DNA of 64,000 bases from Rhodococcus pseudokoreensis (GCF_017068395.1 NZ_CP070619.1:4464001-4528000), one strand, 5' to 3'. Positions 1-8,778 are shown, counted from the stretch's first letter. A program made the numbers and translations. The notes: generated from the letters alone by a model not told the origin.

Positions 1-256
1 GCCTGGCCACGGCCATCTCCGCCAGCATCCGCATGATCAGGAGCGTGATGACCCCCGCGATGAGAAACGACACGATCGCCGCCGGGCCCGCGCTCTCGAT
101 GACGACACCGCTGCCGACGAACAATCCGGCACCGATCACGCCGCCCAGGGCGATGAGATTCATGTGCCGCTTCTTCAGGCCCTTTCCGAGCCCGGAGTCC
201 GTGCCATTCTCTTGGTCGGAGTCCTGGGATTGGGCCGGGGGTGGTGTTGCAGTCAC
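1..256 (-). CDS. Amino-acid permease (APC superfamily), N-terminal part, cut by window edge
   Basis: Cytoplasmic-membrane amino-acid importer; only the first 85 codons are in the window. The GTG start at 256 is preceded by a GGAGG site. The hydrophilic N-terminus is rich in Pro, Gln and Asp, followed by GLGKGLKKRHMNLIALGGVI and the first two membrane segments (GAGLFVGSGVVI; ITLLIMRMLAEMAVAR), as in the GABA/aromatic amino-acid permease branch. The same block recurs almost unchanged at the start of the complete permease at 18785-20332, so the two are close paralogues. Substrate not determinable. Confidence 0.85.
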   Translation of the reverse strand, partial: MTATPPPAQSQDSDQENGTDSGLGKGLKKRHMNLIALGGVIGAGLFVGSGVVIESAGPAAIVSFLIAGVITLLIMRMLAEMAVAR

Positions 257-485
257 GTTTTCCTCCACTGTGCGCTGACCGGGAACGTCAGGTCGCCATC
301 GCGATCCGGGTCGGATCACCGGCGGTTGGAACGGAGAACAGTGCCGGCGGAGAAAGGGGGGACGGTCCACCGAACTGAACTGTTGATGTGATGCACAACA
401 CTGTATGGAGGGTGCGGTGGGGAGCACAGTGCCAGTTCCGGAGCGCCTCTGAGGTCCAGATTGTGAGGTTTGACGGTTGCCGGAG
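257..485. promoter_or_regulatory. Intergenic region upstream of the edge permease, with a small palindrome
   Basis: About 230 bp between the end of the SDR at 486 and the permease start at 256; no gene seen. At 387-397 there is TGTG-ATG-CACA, nested in a wider TGTTG...CAACA pair (381-385/396-400), about 125 bp upstream of the permease start. It may be a regulator site for the permease, but its cognate regulator is unknown. Confidence 0.3.
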
Positions 486-1082
486 TTACCCCAGTTCGTA
501 GACGCGGCCGGTGTGGATCCCGGCCACCGATTTGACGAACGCGCGCGCGACTTCGGCGGCGGGAACGGGCGCGAATCCGGGGAAGAAGTCGCCGTAGACG
601 TCGAGTGCTTCGGTGACGACGCTCGGGCTGACCGCGTTGATCCGGATGCCGCGCGGAAGTTCGGCGGCGGCCGCACGCACGAACGCCTCCAGGGCCCCGT
701 TGACGGTCGACGCGACCACACCCGAGCGGATCGGTTCACGGGCGAGCACCCCCGTGACCAGGGTGAACGAGCCGTCGTCGGCGACGAACGGCAGGCCGCG
801 CAGGACCAGTTCGATCTGCCCGAGCAGTTTGTCGTCGAAACCCTGCCGGAAGTCGCCGGTCGTGGTGTCGCCGAAGCTGGGGAACGGGGTGATGCCTGCG
901 GTGCTGACCACCGCGTCCACCGTCCCGACCCGTTCGTACAGCGCCGTGACGGACGCGGGGTCCCGGAGGTCGACCGCGACCTCGGTGGAGCGGGATGCGA
1001 CGACGACGTCGTGGTGGGGTGTCAGGGCGTCCACCACCGCCGTGCCGATGCGGCCGGTGCCTCCGACGACGAGAACCTTCAC
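486..1082 (-). CDS. Short-chain dehydrogenase/reductase, short form
   Basis: 198-residue NAD(P)-binding SDR. The N-terminus KVLVVGGTGRIG is the Rossmann glycine motif; VVSTAGIT is the NAG-equivalent; GIRINAVSPSVV is the typical C-terminal SDR block. The usual YxxxK is replaced in the aligned region (STVNGALEAF), so catalytic competence is uncertain. The GTG start at 1082 follows AGGAGG and overlaps the permease stop (1079-1081) as GTGA, so it is translationally coupled and is the last gene of the leftward hydroxyproline-type operon. Its substrate is unknown; it could act on a related hydroxylated or keto acid. Confidence 0.8.
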   Translation of the reverse strand: MKVLVVGGTGRIGTAVVDALTPHHDVVVASRSTEVAVDLRDPASVTALYERVGTVDAVVSTAGITPFPSFGDTTTGDFRQGFDDKLLGQIELVLRGLPFVADDGSFTLVTGVLAREPIRSGVVASTVNGALEAFVRAAAAELPRGIRINAVSPSVVTEALDVYGDFFPGFAPVPAAEVARAFVKSVAGIHTGRVYELG

Positions 1083-3004
1083 GAGTTGACCTCCTGTTCG
1101 TGCACGGCGGCGACCGGTGTCGCCCGGTGAGCCGGTGTGCGGGTGGGTGCGGCGGCTTCGACCGCGAATTCGGAATCGGCGAGGACGGCGTCGAGTTGTT
1201 CGGTGTGGAAACCGCTGCGGACGGCCCACGCGTAACTGACCAGGGCCAGCGCGATCACGACCAGCAGGTCCCAGGAGTCGGCGAGCGGCGGTTCGTCGAG
1301 GGGACCGAATTCGCCGTAGTAGGAGACGAGCAGCGTCGCGAGGAGGGTGGCGATCAGCCAGACACCGGCGTCGAGGTGGCGGCGGCCGGCCGGAGTGCTC
1401 ACCACCCGCAGCGCGAGCACGAAGGCCAGCAGTGCCGCGGTCATCGCCGCGAAGTAGACCGGGAACGACCAGCTGCCTGCCCGTTGCACCTCGGTGGTGT
1501 TCATGAACCATCCGCCGCGGGAGCTGATGTAGATCCACGCGACCAGGAACACCGCCGAGATGGACCATCCGGCGGGCCTGCGCACCCAGCCGTGGTTCAC
1601 CGACGTGTAGGCGCCGTAGATGCTCACCCCGGCGAACGCGATGACCAGGAGCTGCGCGAGGGATGCGAAGCCGGCGGCGTAGACGATGAACAGGCCTGCG
1701 GCGTAACCGGCGGGCGCCCAGAACCCCATGGCAGGCAACCGCCAGGTGCGGTCCGCGTGGGGTGCGGTCTTGCGGAGCACCGGTGCGATCGCGCTGCCCA
1801 TCAGGTAGCTCAGCACCAGGCAGACCGACACCACCGACACCAGCTGGTACCAGCTCGGGAACGGGAGCATGAAGAGGGCGCTCACCACGATCGCGACCAC
1901 GAGCGACACCCACGGGATGCCGTACCGGTTCACCTTGGCGAGGCTCTTCGGGGCGTACTTGTCGATGCCGAACGCGAACGACGCCCGGGCGGCGCTGCCG
2001 AGGGTGACCCAGCCGTTGCCCGCCGGGGAGATGGCGGCGTCGACGAGCAGGACGGTGGCGAACGCGCCGAATCCGGCCGCACCGAGGGCCTGGAACAGCG
2101 GGGCCGACGCCCAGTCGCTGGTCCGCAGACCCGCCCAGTCTCCGACGGAGATTCCGGCGTCGGACCAGTCGAGTGCGCCGAGGAAGCCGATCTGCAGCCC
2201 GATGTACACGACCATCGGGATGAGGATGGAGAGCACGATCGCCAAGGGGATGTCGCGCTTGGGGTTTCGTGCTTCTCCGCCGTAGTCGAGCACCTGCCGG
2301 GAGCCGAGGTAGCCGAACGCGATCCCGCCGATCGCGAGAGCGTGCACGATGCCGCCCGCGCCGGTGGGGAGGAAGCCGCCGCCGACGGTGAGGTTGCTCG
2401 AGTTGAACGCGAAGAACAACAGGATGAACGTCAGGCACGGCACGACGAGCTTCCAGATCGTCACGTACGTGTTGACCTTCGCCAGCAGCTTCACGCCGAA
2501 CAGGTTGAGTGCGAAGAAGATCGCGAGAATACCGATGCCGCAGAGTATTCCGTTCGGCCAGGCGAGGATGGTGGTGCCCTGCTCCACCTTCACCAGACCG
2601 AGGTGCGGGAACCGGCCGCCGAGATAGGTCAGGACGGCCTGCGCTTCGATGGCGGGCAGGCAGACGGTGCCGATCCAGTATCCCCAGCCGGTGATCCACC
2701 CGGCGAACGCACCGTGGGAGAGCGCCGGATAGCGCACGATCCCACCCGATCTCGGGAACATGGTGCCCAGTTCGATCCACGTCAGCGACACGACGATGAA
2801 CAGGCCCGCGCCGAGGATCCACGACAGGATGGCGGCCGGGCCTGCGACCGACGCCGACGACAGCACCGCGAACAACCAGCCGGAGCCGATCTGCGTGCTG
2901 ACCCCCAGCAACGTCAGCTGCCAGAGTCCGAGACTTCTCTTCAGTTTGTGATCGGGAGCGTCCGGGGATCCGGGCGCCGAAGGTGAATCCGGTAATGTGC
3001 TCAT
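1079..3004 (-). CDS. APC-family amino-acid permease, long form
   Basis: 641-residue membrane transporter of the amino acid/polyamine APC superfamily. It starts with a hydrophilic tail, then LKRSLGLWQLTLLGVSTQIG, followed by about 12-14 hydrophobic segments and a long hydrophilic C-terminal tail. The GXGXXG-like STQIGSGW and GGIAFGYLG segments are family hallmarks. AAGGAGG precedes the ATG at 3004. It lies in the same leftward unit as the epimerase, deaminase, oxidase and aldehyde dehydrogenase, so the inferred cargo is the operon's substrate (hydroxyproline or a related imino acid). Substrate assignment is by context only. Confidence 0.85.
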   Translation of the reverse strand: MSTLPDSPSAPGSPDAPDHKLKRSLGLWQLTLLGVSTQIGSGWLFAVLSSASVAGPAAILSWILGAGLFIVVSLTWIELGTMFPRSGGIVRYPALSHGAFAGWITGWGYWIGTVCLPAIEAQAVLTYLGGRFPHLGLVKVEQGTTILAWPNGILCGIGILAIFFALNLFGVKLLAKVNTYVTIWKLVVPCLTFILLFFAFNSSNLTVGGGFLPTGAGGIVHALAIGGIAFGYLGSRQVLDYGGEARNPKRDIPLAIVLSILIPMVVYIGLQIGFLGALDWSDAGISVGDWAGLRTSDWASAPLFQALGAAGFGAFATVLLVDAAISPAGNGWVTLGSAARASFAFGIDKYAPKSLAKVNRYGIPWVSLVVAIVVSALFMLPFPSWYQLVSVVSVCLVLSYLMGSAIAPVLRKTAPHADRTWRLPAMGFWAPAGYAAGLFIVYAAGFASLAQLLVIAFAGVSIYGAYTSVNHGWVRRPAGWSISAVFLVAWIYISSRGGWFMNTTEVQRAGSWSFPVYFAAMTAALLAFVLALRVVSTPAGRRHLDAGVWLIATLLATLLVSYYGEFGPLDEPPLADSWDLLVVIALALVSYAWAVRSGFHTEQLDAVLADSEFAVEAAAPTRTPAHRATPVAAVHEQEVNS

Positions 3005-3082
3005 GTGAATCCTCCTTGGGGATTCAGGTGCCCGCTCTCATTGGTGTGAGGTTTCGGCGGGCGCCGGGGACCATCGTGTCCG

Positions 3083-3116
3083 GGGGTCGACCTCCTCGGC
3101 AGAAGAGATCGACCCC
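3083..3116 (-). terminator. Stem-loop between aldehyde dehydrogenase and permease
   Basis: GGGGTCGA (3083-3090) pairs perfectly with TCGACCCC (3109-3116) around an 18-nt loop in the 143-bp gap between genes 4641-3148 and 3004-1079. No U-tract follows. It may be an intra-operon attenuating or mRNA-stabilising hairpin rather than a full terminator. Confidence 0.4.
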
Positions 3117-3147
3117 GCCCCGGTGGGTAGCTGAAAAGTGTTCGGGG

Positions 3148-4641
3148 TCAGTGTCCGCCGAAGATGAGGTCGTGCCAGCCCTTGTGCGCCTCTCCGGTGA
3201 TGTCGGACATGACGTGCTTGACGTTGGTGTACTCGTCGAACGAGTAGGTGGACATGTCCTTGCCGAATCCGGAGGCCTTGTAGCCGCCGTGCGGCATCTC
3301 GCTGATGATCGGGATGTGGTCGTTGACCCACACGCACCCGGCCTGGATTTCCCGGGTGGCCCGCTGCGCCCGGTACACGTTCTGCGTCCAGGCCGATGCG
3401 GCGAGACCGTAGGGGGTGTCGTTGGCGAGGGTGACGGCCTCGTCGTCGGTATCGAACGGCAGGCACACGAGGACGGGTCCGAATATCTCCTGCTGGACGA
3501 TCTCGGAGCCCTGCGTCGCGTCGACGATCAGCGTCGGCTCGTAGTACGCGCCCGCGGCCGGGGTGTGTTCCGGGATGCGGCCGCCGCGAACCACTTTCGC
3601 GCCGGCGTCGCGGGCCCGGTCGACCATCGCCGCGACCTGGTCGCGCTGCTTCAGTGAGATCAGCGAGCCCATGTCGGTGTCGGTGTCGTCGGCGGGGCCG
3701 ACCTTCACCTCGTCCATCAGTTCGGCGACCCGCTGGACGAAGTTCTCGTAGAGGGGGCGCTGGACGTAGGCGCGGGTGGCGGCGGTGCAGTCCTGGCCCG
3801 CGTTGATCAGCGAACCGGCGACGGCGCCGCGGGCGGCGGCCTCGATGTCGGCGTCGTCGAACACCACGAACGGTGCCTTGCCGCCGAGTTCCAGATGGAC
3901 CCGCTTGACGCTGCCGGCCGCGGTCGCGGCGACCTGCTTGCCGACCGGCGTCGACCCGGTGAACGAGACCATGTCCACGTCGGGATGCTCGACCAGAGCC
4001 TGTCCGGCGATGCGCCCGGCCCCGGTGAGGATGTTGACGACGCCGTCCGGAACGCCGGCTTCCTTCGCGGTTTCGGCGAAGAGCAGCGAGGTCAGCGGGG
4101 TGAGTTCGGAGGGCTTGAGGACGATGGTGTTGCCGGCGGCGACCGCGGGCAGGATCTTCCAGGCCGCCATCTGCAGCGGGTAGTTCCATGGCGAGATCGA
4201 TCCGACGACGCCGATCGCCTCACGGCGGATCGACGACGTGTGATCGCCGGAGTACTCCCCGCTCGCCTTGCCCTCCAGATTGCGGGCGGTGGTGGCGAAG
4301 AACGTGACGTTGTCGATCACCCCGGGGATGTCGAAACCGTCGGCCAGCTTGATCGCCTTGCCGCCGTTGCGGCTCTCGAGGGCGGTCAGCTCCGTGCTGC
4401 GGGACCGCAGGACCTCGGCCCAGCGCAGCATGATGTCCGAGCGTTCGGCGGGGGTGGTGCGGGACCAGCCCGGGAACGCGGCGCGAGCGGCCGCGACGGC
4501 GGCGTCGACGTCCCCGGTGGTCGCGGCCAGGCCGGTGGTGATCGGCTCGCCGGTGGACGGGTCGATGATCGTCAGCTCCGTCTCGGAGCTGCCGTGCCGG
4601 CGTTCCCCGGCGATGAACTGCAGCTTCTCGTGGGTGGTCAT
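3148..4641 (-). CDS. NAD(P)-dependent aldehyde dehydrogenase, likely 2-oxoglutarate semialdehyde dehydrogenase
   Basis: 497-residue ALDH superfamily enzyme. Visible family residues are PWNY (Asn153), Lys176 of VLKPSE, the general base Glu251 in LELGGKAP and the nucleophile Cys285 in NAGQDC. By sequence alone it resembles gamma-aminobutyraldehyde/betaine aldehyde dehydrogenases. By context, downstream of an epimerase, an amino-acid oxidase and a DapA-family deaminase, it is the expected last step of hydroxyproline breakdown, oxidising 2-oxoglutarate semialdehyde to 2-oxoglutarate. ATG at 4641 overlaps the epimerase stop (4641-4643), so the two are coupled. The aldehyde substrate is inferred. 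Confidence 0.88.
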   Translation of the reverse strand: MTTHEKLQFIAGERRHGSSETELTIIDPSTGEPITTGLAATTGDVDAAVAAARAAFPGWSRTTPAERSDIMLRWAEVLRSRSTELTALESRNGGKAIKLADGFDIPGVIDNVTFFATTARNLEGKASGEYSGDHTSSIRREAIGVVGSISPWNYPLQMAAWKILPAVAAGNTIVLKPSELTPLTSLLFAETAKEAGVPDGVVNILTGAGRIAGQALVEHPDVDMVSFTGSTPVGKQVAATAAGSVKRVHLELGGKAPFVVFDDADIEAAARGAVAGSLINAGQDCTAATRAYVQRPLYENFVQRVAELMDEVKVGPADDTDTDMGSLISLKQRDQVAAMVDRARDAGAKVVRGGRIPEHTPAAGAYYEPTLIVDATQGSEIVQQEIFGPVLVCLPFDTDDEAVTLANDTPYGLAASAWTQNVYRAQRATREIQAGCVWVNDHIPIISEMPHGGYKASGFGKDMSTYSFDEYTNVKHVMSDITGEAHKGWHDLIFGGH

Positions 4642-5753
4642 CAATTCTCCAGATCGAGTTGGTCGAGTAGTTGCCGGGCGTCGTCGCCCTCGGATTCCGG
4701 GCCCCACAGGTCGCCCAGGGTGTAGCCGCGCGGGAACGGGTCGTCCGCGTCGAGGACGTACTGGTTGAACCCGGTGATCCAGCCGCGGCCGCTGACCGAC
4801 GGCAGCACCGCCCGGTGCGGTCCGACGTCGGTGATGTCGGTGAGTGTGCCGGTGAACGTGGTGCCGAGCAGGCTCTCGTGGACGAACTGCTCCCCGAGCG
4901 CCAGTTCGCCGCGCGCGTGTTTGGCGGCCATCCGCCCGCAGGTGCCGGTGCCGCACGGCGACCGGTCCAGCGCGCCGGTCCACGTCGTCGGGTCGGCGAG
5001 GTCGACGGTGCCGTTGGGGAGGACGACGGTGTTGCGCCCGGAGACGCCCGGGGTCGGGGACGGGCCGTGGATCATCGTCAGTGCGACATGGTCGATGTCC
5101 GGGTTGAACGGGTGCCGGACCGCGATATCGCGTTGCGCGACGGTGCGCAGCACGGCCCCGGCGCGGGCCAGGTCCTTCGCGGCGCCGGGCACCAGTTCGA
5201 GACCGAGGTCGGCGGCCTTGGCCTGGACGAAGAACTGCCCGCCGAAGACGATGTCGACCGGGACGGTGCCGTATTCGGGCAGTTCGAGCGGATGGTCGAT
5301 GGCCACGGCGAACGCGGGGACGTTGTCGAACGTGACGCGCACGACCTTGCCGCCGGCGATGTCGGCGCGCACGTGCACGACACCGGCGGCGGTGTCGACC
5401 TTCAGCTTCGTCACCGGCTCCTGCACCGGCAGGGTGCTGGTCTCCAGGAGTGCGGTGACGGCGCAGATGAGGTTGCTCCCGGACATCGGCCGGAATCCCC
5501 CTTGTTCGAGCACCACCATGCCGAAGTCGCTGTCCGGGTTGACCGGGGGCAGCACCAGGACGGCGCACAGTCCGGGATATCCGCGCGGCTCGTGCAGCAT
5601 CAGCAACCTCAGATCGTCGAGGTGCTCACGGCAGTACTGCAGCCGGTCGGCCATGGTGGCGCCTTTGACGTGCAGGTGGCTGCCGATGAGCACCCGTCCG
5701 GGCTCGCCGGCGGCGTGGACGTCGACGGCGTTGATGGTCTGCCTGGGGATCAC
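4641..5753 (-). CDS. Proline racemase-family enzyme, likely hydroxyproline 2-epimerase, Ser/Cys active site
   Basis: 370-residue PLP-independent epimerase of the proline racemase superfamily. The second catalytic cysteine is clear in DRSPCGTGTCGRMAA (Cys267 from the chosen start). The first catalytic position, normally Cys in an MCGH-like motif, is Ser91 in RPMSGSN. Family knowledge: Cys/Cys pairs occur in proline racemase and 4-hydroxyproline 2-epimerase, Cys/Thr in 3-hydroxyproline dehydratase, and Ser/Cys in a smaller set. The GTG at 5753 is chosen because GAAGGA lies 7 nt upstream and it clears the preceding stop (5770); a GTG at 5786 is an alternative. Inferred role: trans-4-hydroxy-L-proline to cis-4-hydroxy-D-proline, with a 3-hydroxyproline isomer possible. 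Confidence 0.85.
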   Translation of the reverse strand: MIPRQTINAVDVHAAGEPGRVLIGSHLHVKGATMADRLQYCREHLDDLRLLMLHEPRGYPGLCAVLVLPPVNPDSDFGMVVLEQGGFRPMSGSNLICAVTALLETSTLPVQEPVTKLKVDTAAGVVHVRADIAGGKVVRVTFDNVPAFAVAIDHPLELPEYGTVPVDIVFGGQFFVQAKAADLGLELVPGAAKDLARAGAVLRTVAQRDIAVRHPFNPDIDHVALTMIHGPSPTPGVSGRNTVVLPNGTVDLADPTTWTGALDRSPCGTGTCGRMAAKHARGELALGEQFVHESLLGTTFTGTLTDITDVGPHRAVLPSVSGRGWITGFNQYVLDADDPFPRGYTLGDLWGPESEGDDARQLLDQLDLEN

Positions 5754-5769
5754 GGTCTCGTCCTTCGGT

Positions 5770-6672
5770 CTAGTTCTCGACGACACTGACGCCGGCCGCG
5801 ACGAGGAGGCGGCGGAACTCGTCCCGGTACTCCGGTGCCAACGGCAGCACCGGGCGGCGGGTCGGGCCCGCGTCCTGGCCGACGAGCTCGAGGCCGGTCT
5901 TGATAGCGCAAGCGTAGTTGTGTGATTCGAGGAATTCGCAGATCGGGAAGATCTTCGTCCACAGTTCCCGGGCGGCCACCAGATCGCCGCGGACGGAGAG
6001 TGCGTCGAAGAAGTCCGCGCACAGCTGCGGGATGACGCTCGCGGTCCCCCACACCGACGCCTTCGCGCCTGCGGCGAGCCCGGCGAACGACAGGGTGTCC
6101 CAGCCGTTGAGGGCGGTGATGTCCGCGGCGTGGTGGTTCAGCACGGACGCGAACTTCGCCGCGTCTCCGCCGGTGTCCTTGTAGGAGTTGACGCGGGTCT
6201 TGCGTGCCAGTTCGGCGAACTGCGCCGGCGCCAGGTCCACCCCGGTGGCGGACGGGAGGTTGTAGTACATGATGTCGATGTCGACCGCGTCGGACACCGC
6301 GCTGTAGTGCGTCAGCAGTTCGTCCCAGGACGGGGTGTCATAGAACGGCGGGACGATCATCACCGCGGCGGCGCCGGCGTCGGCGGCGTGCTTGCTCAGC
6401 TCGACGGTCTCGGCGGTGCTCAGTGCGCCGGTGCCTGCGACGACGGGGACCCGGCCCGCCGCGGCCTCGATGTACAGCTCCGTCGCCCGCTTGCGCTCGT
6501 CGGTGGACAGGGTCGTGAACTCACCGGTGCTGCCGCCGGGGACGAGTCCGTTGATGCCGCCGCCGATGATGTGCTCGGCCTGACGCTTGATGCCGTCGGG
6601 GTCGACGGCCGATCCGTCGGCGGTCAACGGGGTGACGACCGCGGCGAGGATTCCGCTGAACTGCGTGCTCAT
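5770..6672 (-). CDS. DapA/N-acetylneuraminate lyase-family protein, likely pyrroline-4-hydroxy-2-carboxylate deaminase
   Basis: 300-residue class I aldolase-fold enzyme. The carboxylate-binding GGSTGE (46-51), Tyr136/Tyr137 in IMYYNLP and the Schiff-base Lys165 in NSYKDTGGD are all present. True DapA is unlikely because the gene sits in a catabolic operon rather than with lysine genes. In hydroxyproline degradation a DapA-family enzyme (LhpC type) converts pyrroline-4-hydroxy-2-carboxylate to 2-oxoglutarate semialdehyde and ammonia, which fits the flanking oxidase, epimerase and aldehyde dehydrogenase. The ATG at 6672 has a purine-rich AAGGAG upstream. Function is inferred from context. Confidence 0.85.
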   Translation of the reverse strand: MSTQFSGILAAVVTPLTADGSAVDPDGIKRQAEHIIGGGINGLVPGGSTGEFTTLSTDERKRATELYIEAAAGRVPVVAGTGALSTAETVELSKHAADAGAAAVMIVPPFYDTPSWDELLTHYSAVSDAVDIDIMYYNLPSATGVDLAPAQFAELARKTRVNSYKDTGGDAAKFASVLNHHAADITALNGWDTLSFAGLAAGAKASVWGTASVIPQLCADFFDALSVRGDLVAARELWTKIFPICEFLESHNYACAIKTGLELVGQDAGPTRRPVLPLAPEYRDEFRRLLVAAGVSVVEN

Positions 6673-6690
6673 GAATTGTCTCCTTGTGTG

Positions 6691-7392
6691 TCAGGGGTGG
6701 TCGGAGTCGCCGATGATCGAGACGACTTCTTCTGCGCTGCTTCGGATGTGCCGGGTCACTTCGGCCCGGATGATGTCGGGGTCCCCCAGCTCGATGACGT
6801 CGACCAGCCGGGCGTGCATGGCGAGGTCGCGGTCGGGGTCGTACCGGGTGGCCTGGTCGACCGTCATGGCCATGCGGATCTGCGCCGCCACGAGAGGCCA
6901 GATCTTGATCAGCATCTCGTTGCCCGACGCCAGCCACAGCGTGCGGTGAAACTCGAGGTGCGTCAGGTCGGACGCCACCACGTCGCCGGAGGCGATCGCC
7001 GTCCGGTGGTCGTCGAGTGCCTGCCGCAGGGTGTCGAGTCCGCCGCGGGTGGGGTCGGCGGCCAGCCGCTGCGCCGCCGTGGTTTCCAGCGAGACACGGA
7101 CCTCGGCGAGATCGAGCAGCGCGGCGGGGCTGGTCTGCGCTACCCGAATCCCCTTGTACGGCTCCTGGATCAGGGTTCCCTCGTGAATCAGCACGTGTAC
7201 TGCTTCCCGCAGGGTGGGCCTGCTGACGCCGAGGACGGCGGCGAGTTCGACTTCCTTGATCCGCTGTCCGGGTTGCAGTTCCCCCGTGAGGAGGGCCCGG
7301 CGGATCGAGTCGGCCACTTCTTCCCGGCGCGTGCCGCTGCTGATCGGCTGCAGACCGCGAACGACGCCGGTAGCCGGTTGTGCGATCGTCAT
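6691..7392 (-). CDS. GntR-family transcriptional regulator, FCD domain
   Basis: 233-residue regulator. The N-terminal winged helix (about 24-90) contains LAAVLGVSRPTLREAVHVL; the C-terminal FCD ligand-binding domain (about 95-220) carries the usual metal-site histidines in HLEFHRTLW, MHARL and RHIRSS. It lies inside the leftward operon between the oxidase and the DapA-like gene, so it is probably autoregulated with the pathway. It is a homologue of the second GntR at 8971-9699, sharing the helix VSRPTxREA and the following QEPYxGxRVA. Which of the two binds the TTGTC/GACAA palindromes cannot be told from sequence. Confidence 0.9.
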   Translation of the reverse strand: MTIAQPATGVVRGLQPISSGTRREEVADSIRRALLTGELQPGQRIKEVELAAVLGVSRPTLREAVHVLIHEGTLIQEPYKGIRVAQTSPAALLDLAEVRVSLETTAAQRLAADPTRGGLDTLRQALDDHRTAIASGDVVASDLTHLEFHRTLWLASGNEMLIKIWPLVAAQIRMAMTVDQATRYDPDRDLAMHARLVDVIELGDPDIIRAEVTRHIRSSAEEVVSIIGDSDHP

Positions 7393-7436
7393 GGCGTGAG
7401 GTTTCTTTCTCGGAAGGCGCCTGCCGAGTCGGCCGA

Positions 7437-8702
7437 TCAGGCGCGGCGCAGGGCGCGGCGAGTCAGGAAGCGGTTGGGCGAAATGGAGGTCGCGATCTCC
7501 GGAACACGGTGATTGACAATGGTTTCGGTGATGATCTCGGCGGTGCCCGGCGCCAGGGTCAGGCCCAGCATGCCGTGCCCGGACGCGATGTAGGCGTTGT
7601 CGAGGCTGCCGAACTTGCCGACGATAGGCAGGCCGTCCGGGGTCATCGGACGCAGTCCAGCCCACGGCGCCGCCGCTCCGGGCGGGTTGTCCCAGCCGTC
7701 GAAGTTCTCGGCGGCCGCGCGCTGGATGGCGGCGACCCGGGTCTGGTTCACGCTCTCCTCGAAGCCGCCGAACTCCATGGTTCCGGCGAGCCGGATCATG
7801 CCGTCGAGCGGGGTGACCGCCACACGGGCGTCCTCGAGCGTCAGGGAGGTGTTCAGCTTGATCGGCGCCGGACTGTAGTCGACGCTGTAGCCCTTGCCCG
7901 GACGGATCGGCATCGGGGCGCCGAGTTCCTTCGACAGCGGACCACTCCACACGCCTGCCGCCAGCAGCAGCGCGTCGCCGTCGATCTGCTCGCCGGTGTC
8001 GGTGACCACGCCGGTCACGGTGGAGCCCTTGCGCAGGAACCGTCCTACCTTGGTGTTCTCCCGGATCTGCACCCCGAGTTCCTCGCAGCGCTTGACCAGC
8101 GCACGGGTGAGGGAGTCGGGTTCGAGCTGGCGGTCGTCGGCGAAGAACAGGCCGTGCTTGATCCGCTCGTTCAGTGCCGGCTCGGTTTCCTGGACACCGT
8201 CGCTGTCGAGGTGGGTCGGGTGCATGCCGAAGCCCTCGAAGATCGGCAGGGATCCGCAGTGCTCCTCGTAGCGCTCCCGGGTCTCGAACGCCAGCAGCAC
8301 ACCGGCCTTGTGCATCTCGAATTCGATGCCGTCCTTGGTGTACTCGTCGAGCAGGTCGTTCGCGTCGGACGCCAGCCGCAGGTGGGTCTCCAGGCCGAAA
8401 CGGAAGTCGCGGGCGTTACAGTGCCGCGCCATCGTCAGCATGAACTTGATGAAATCCGGTGCCATGGAAGGCTTCACGTAGAGTGGGCTGTCGGGCTTGA
8501 GCATCCACCGCAGTCCCTGCAGGATCACGCCGGGCGCCGGGACCGGCCCGCTCTCGGCCAGCGCGATCTTCGCGGCATTCCCGTGGGTAGCGGCCGACCC
8601 CGCGGTCCGCGCTTCCAGTACGACGACCTCGCAGCCGGCCTTGGCCAGACGGTACGCACTCGCCAAGGCGACGACACCACCTCCGACAACAACGATTCGC
8701 AT
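7437..8702 (-). CDS. FAD-dependent D-amino-acid dehydrogenase/oxidase (DadA-like)
   Basis: 421-residue flavoprotein of the glycine oxidase/D-amino-acid dehydrogenase family. The N-terminal dinucleotide motif is VVVGGGVVALASAY (the last Gly of GxGxxG is Ala). A substrate-domain block, the LLAAGVWS strand and the C-terminal FAD-contacting WAGLRPMTPDGLPIVG and ASGHGMLGLTLAPGT are all present. It is the first gene of the leftward operon, with AGGAGG upstream of the ATG at 8702. In hydroxyproline catabolism such an enzyme oxidises cis-4-hydroxy-D-proline to pyrroline-4-hydroxy-2-carboxylate, which the neighbouring deaminase would use. D-amino-acid specificity is inferred. Confidence 0.88.
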   Translation of the reverse strand: MRIVVVGGGVVALASAYRLAKAGCEVVVLEARTAGSAATHGNAAKIALAESGPVPAPGVILQGLRWMLKPDSPLYVKPSMAPDFIKFMLTMARHCNARDFRFGLETHLRLASDANDLLDEYTKDGIEFEMHKAGVLLAFETRERYEEHCGSLPIFEGFGMHPTHLDSDGVQETEPALNERIKHGLFFADDRQLEPDSLTRALVKRCEELGVQIRENTKVGRFLRKGSTVTGVVTDTGEQIDGDALLLAAGVWSGPLSKELGAPMPIRPGKGYSVDYSPAPIKLNTSLTLEDARVAVTPLDGMIRLAGTMEFGGFEESVNQTRVAAIQRAAAENFDGWDNPPGAAAPWAGLRPMTPDGLPIVGKFGSLDNAYIASGHGMLGLTLAPGTAEIITETIVNHRVPEIATSISPNRFLTRRALRRA

Positions 8703-8778
8703 GATGTCCTCAGCCTCCTGACAGCGCCGACCGGCGCTTCGATGCAACCGGTGGGTCGCGAAAAATGTGAGATGCAGT

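Noticed and set aside
995..2986. Long open frame opposite the APC permease (663 codons) and similar long antisense frames across the window
   Set aside because: High GC content opens antisense frames; translations are Arg/Gly/Asp/His-rich, lack domains, and the opposite strand carries recognised proteins with ribosome-binding sites.
5770..6672. Lysine-biosynthetic dapA
   Set aside because: Catalytic residues fit the whole aldolase family; operon context with epimerase, oxidase and aldehyde dehydrogenase indicates catabolism.
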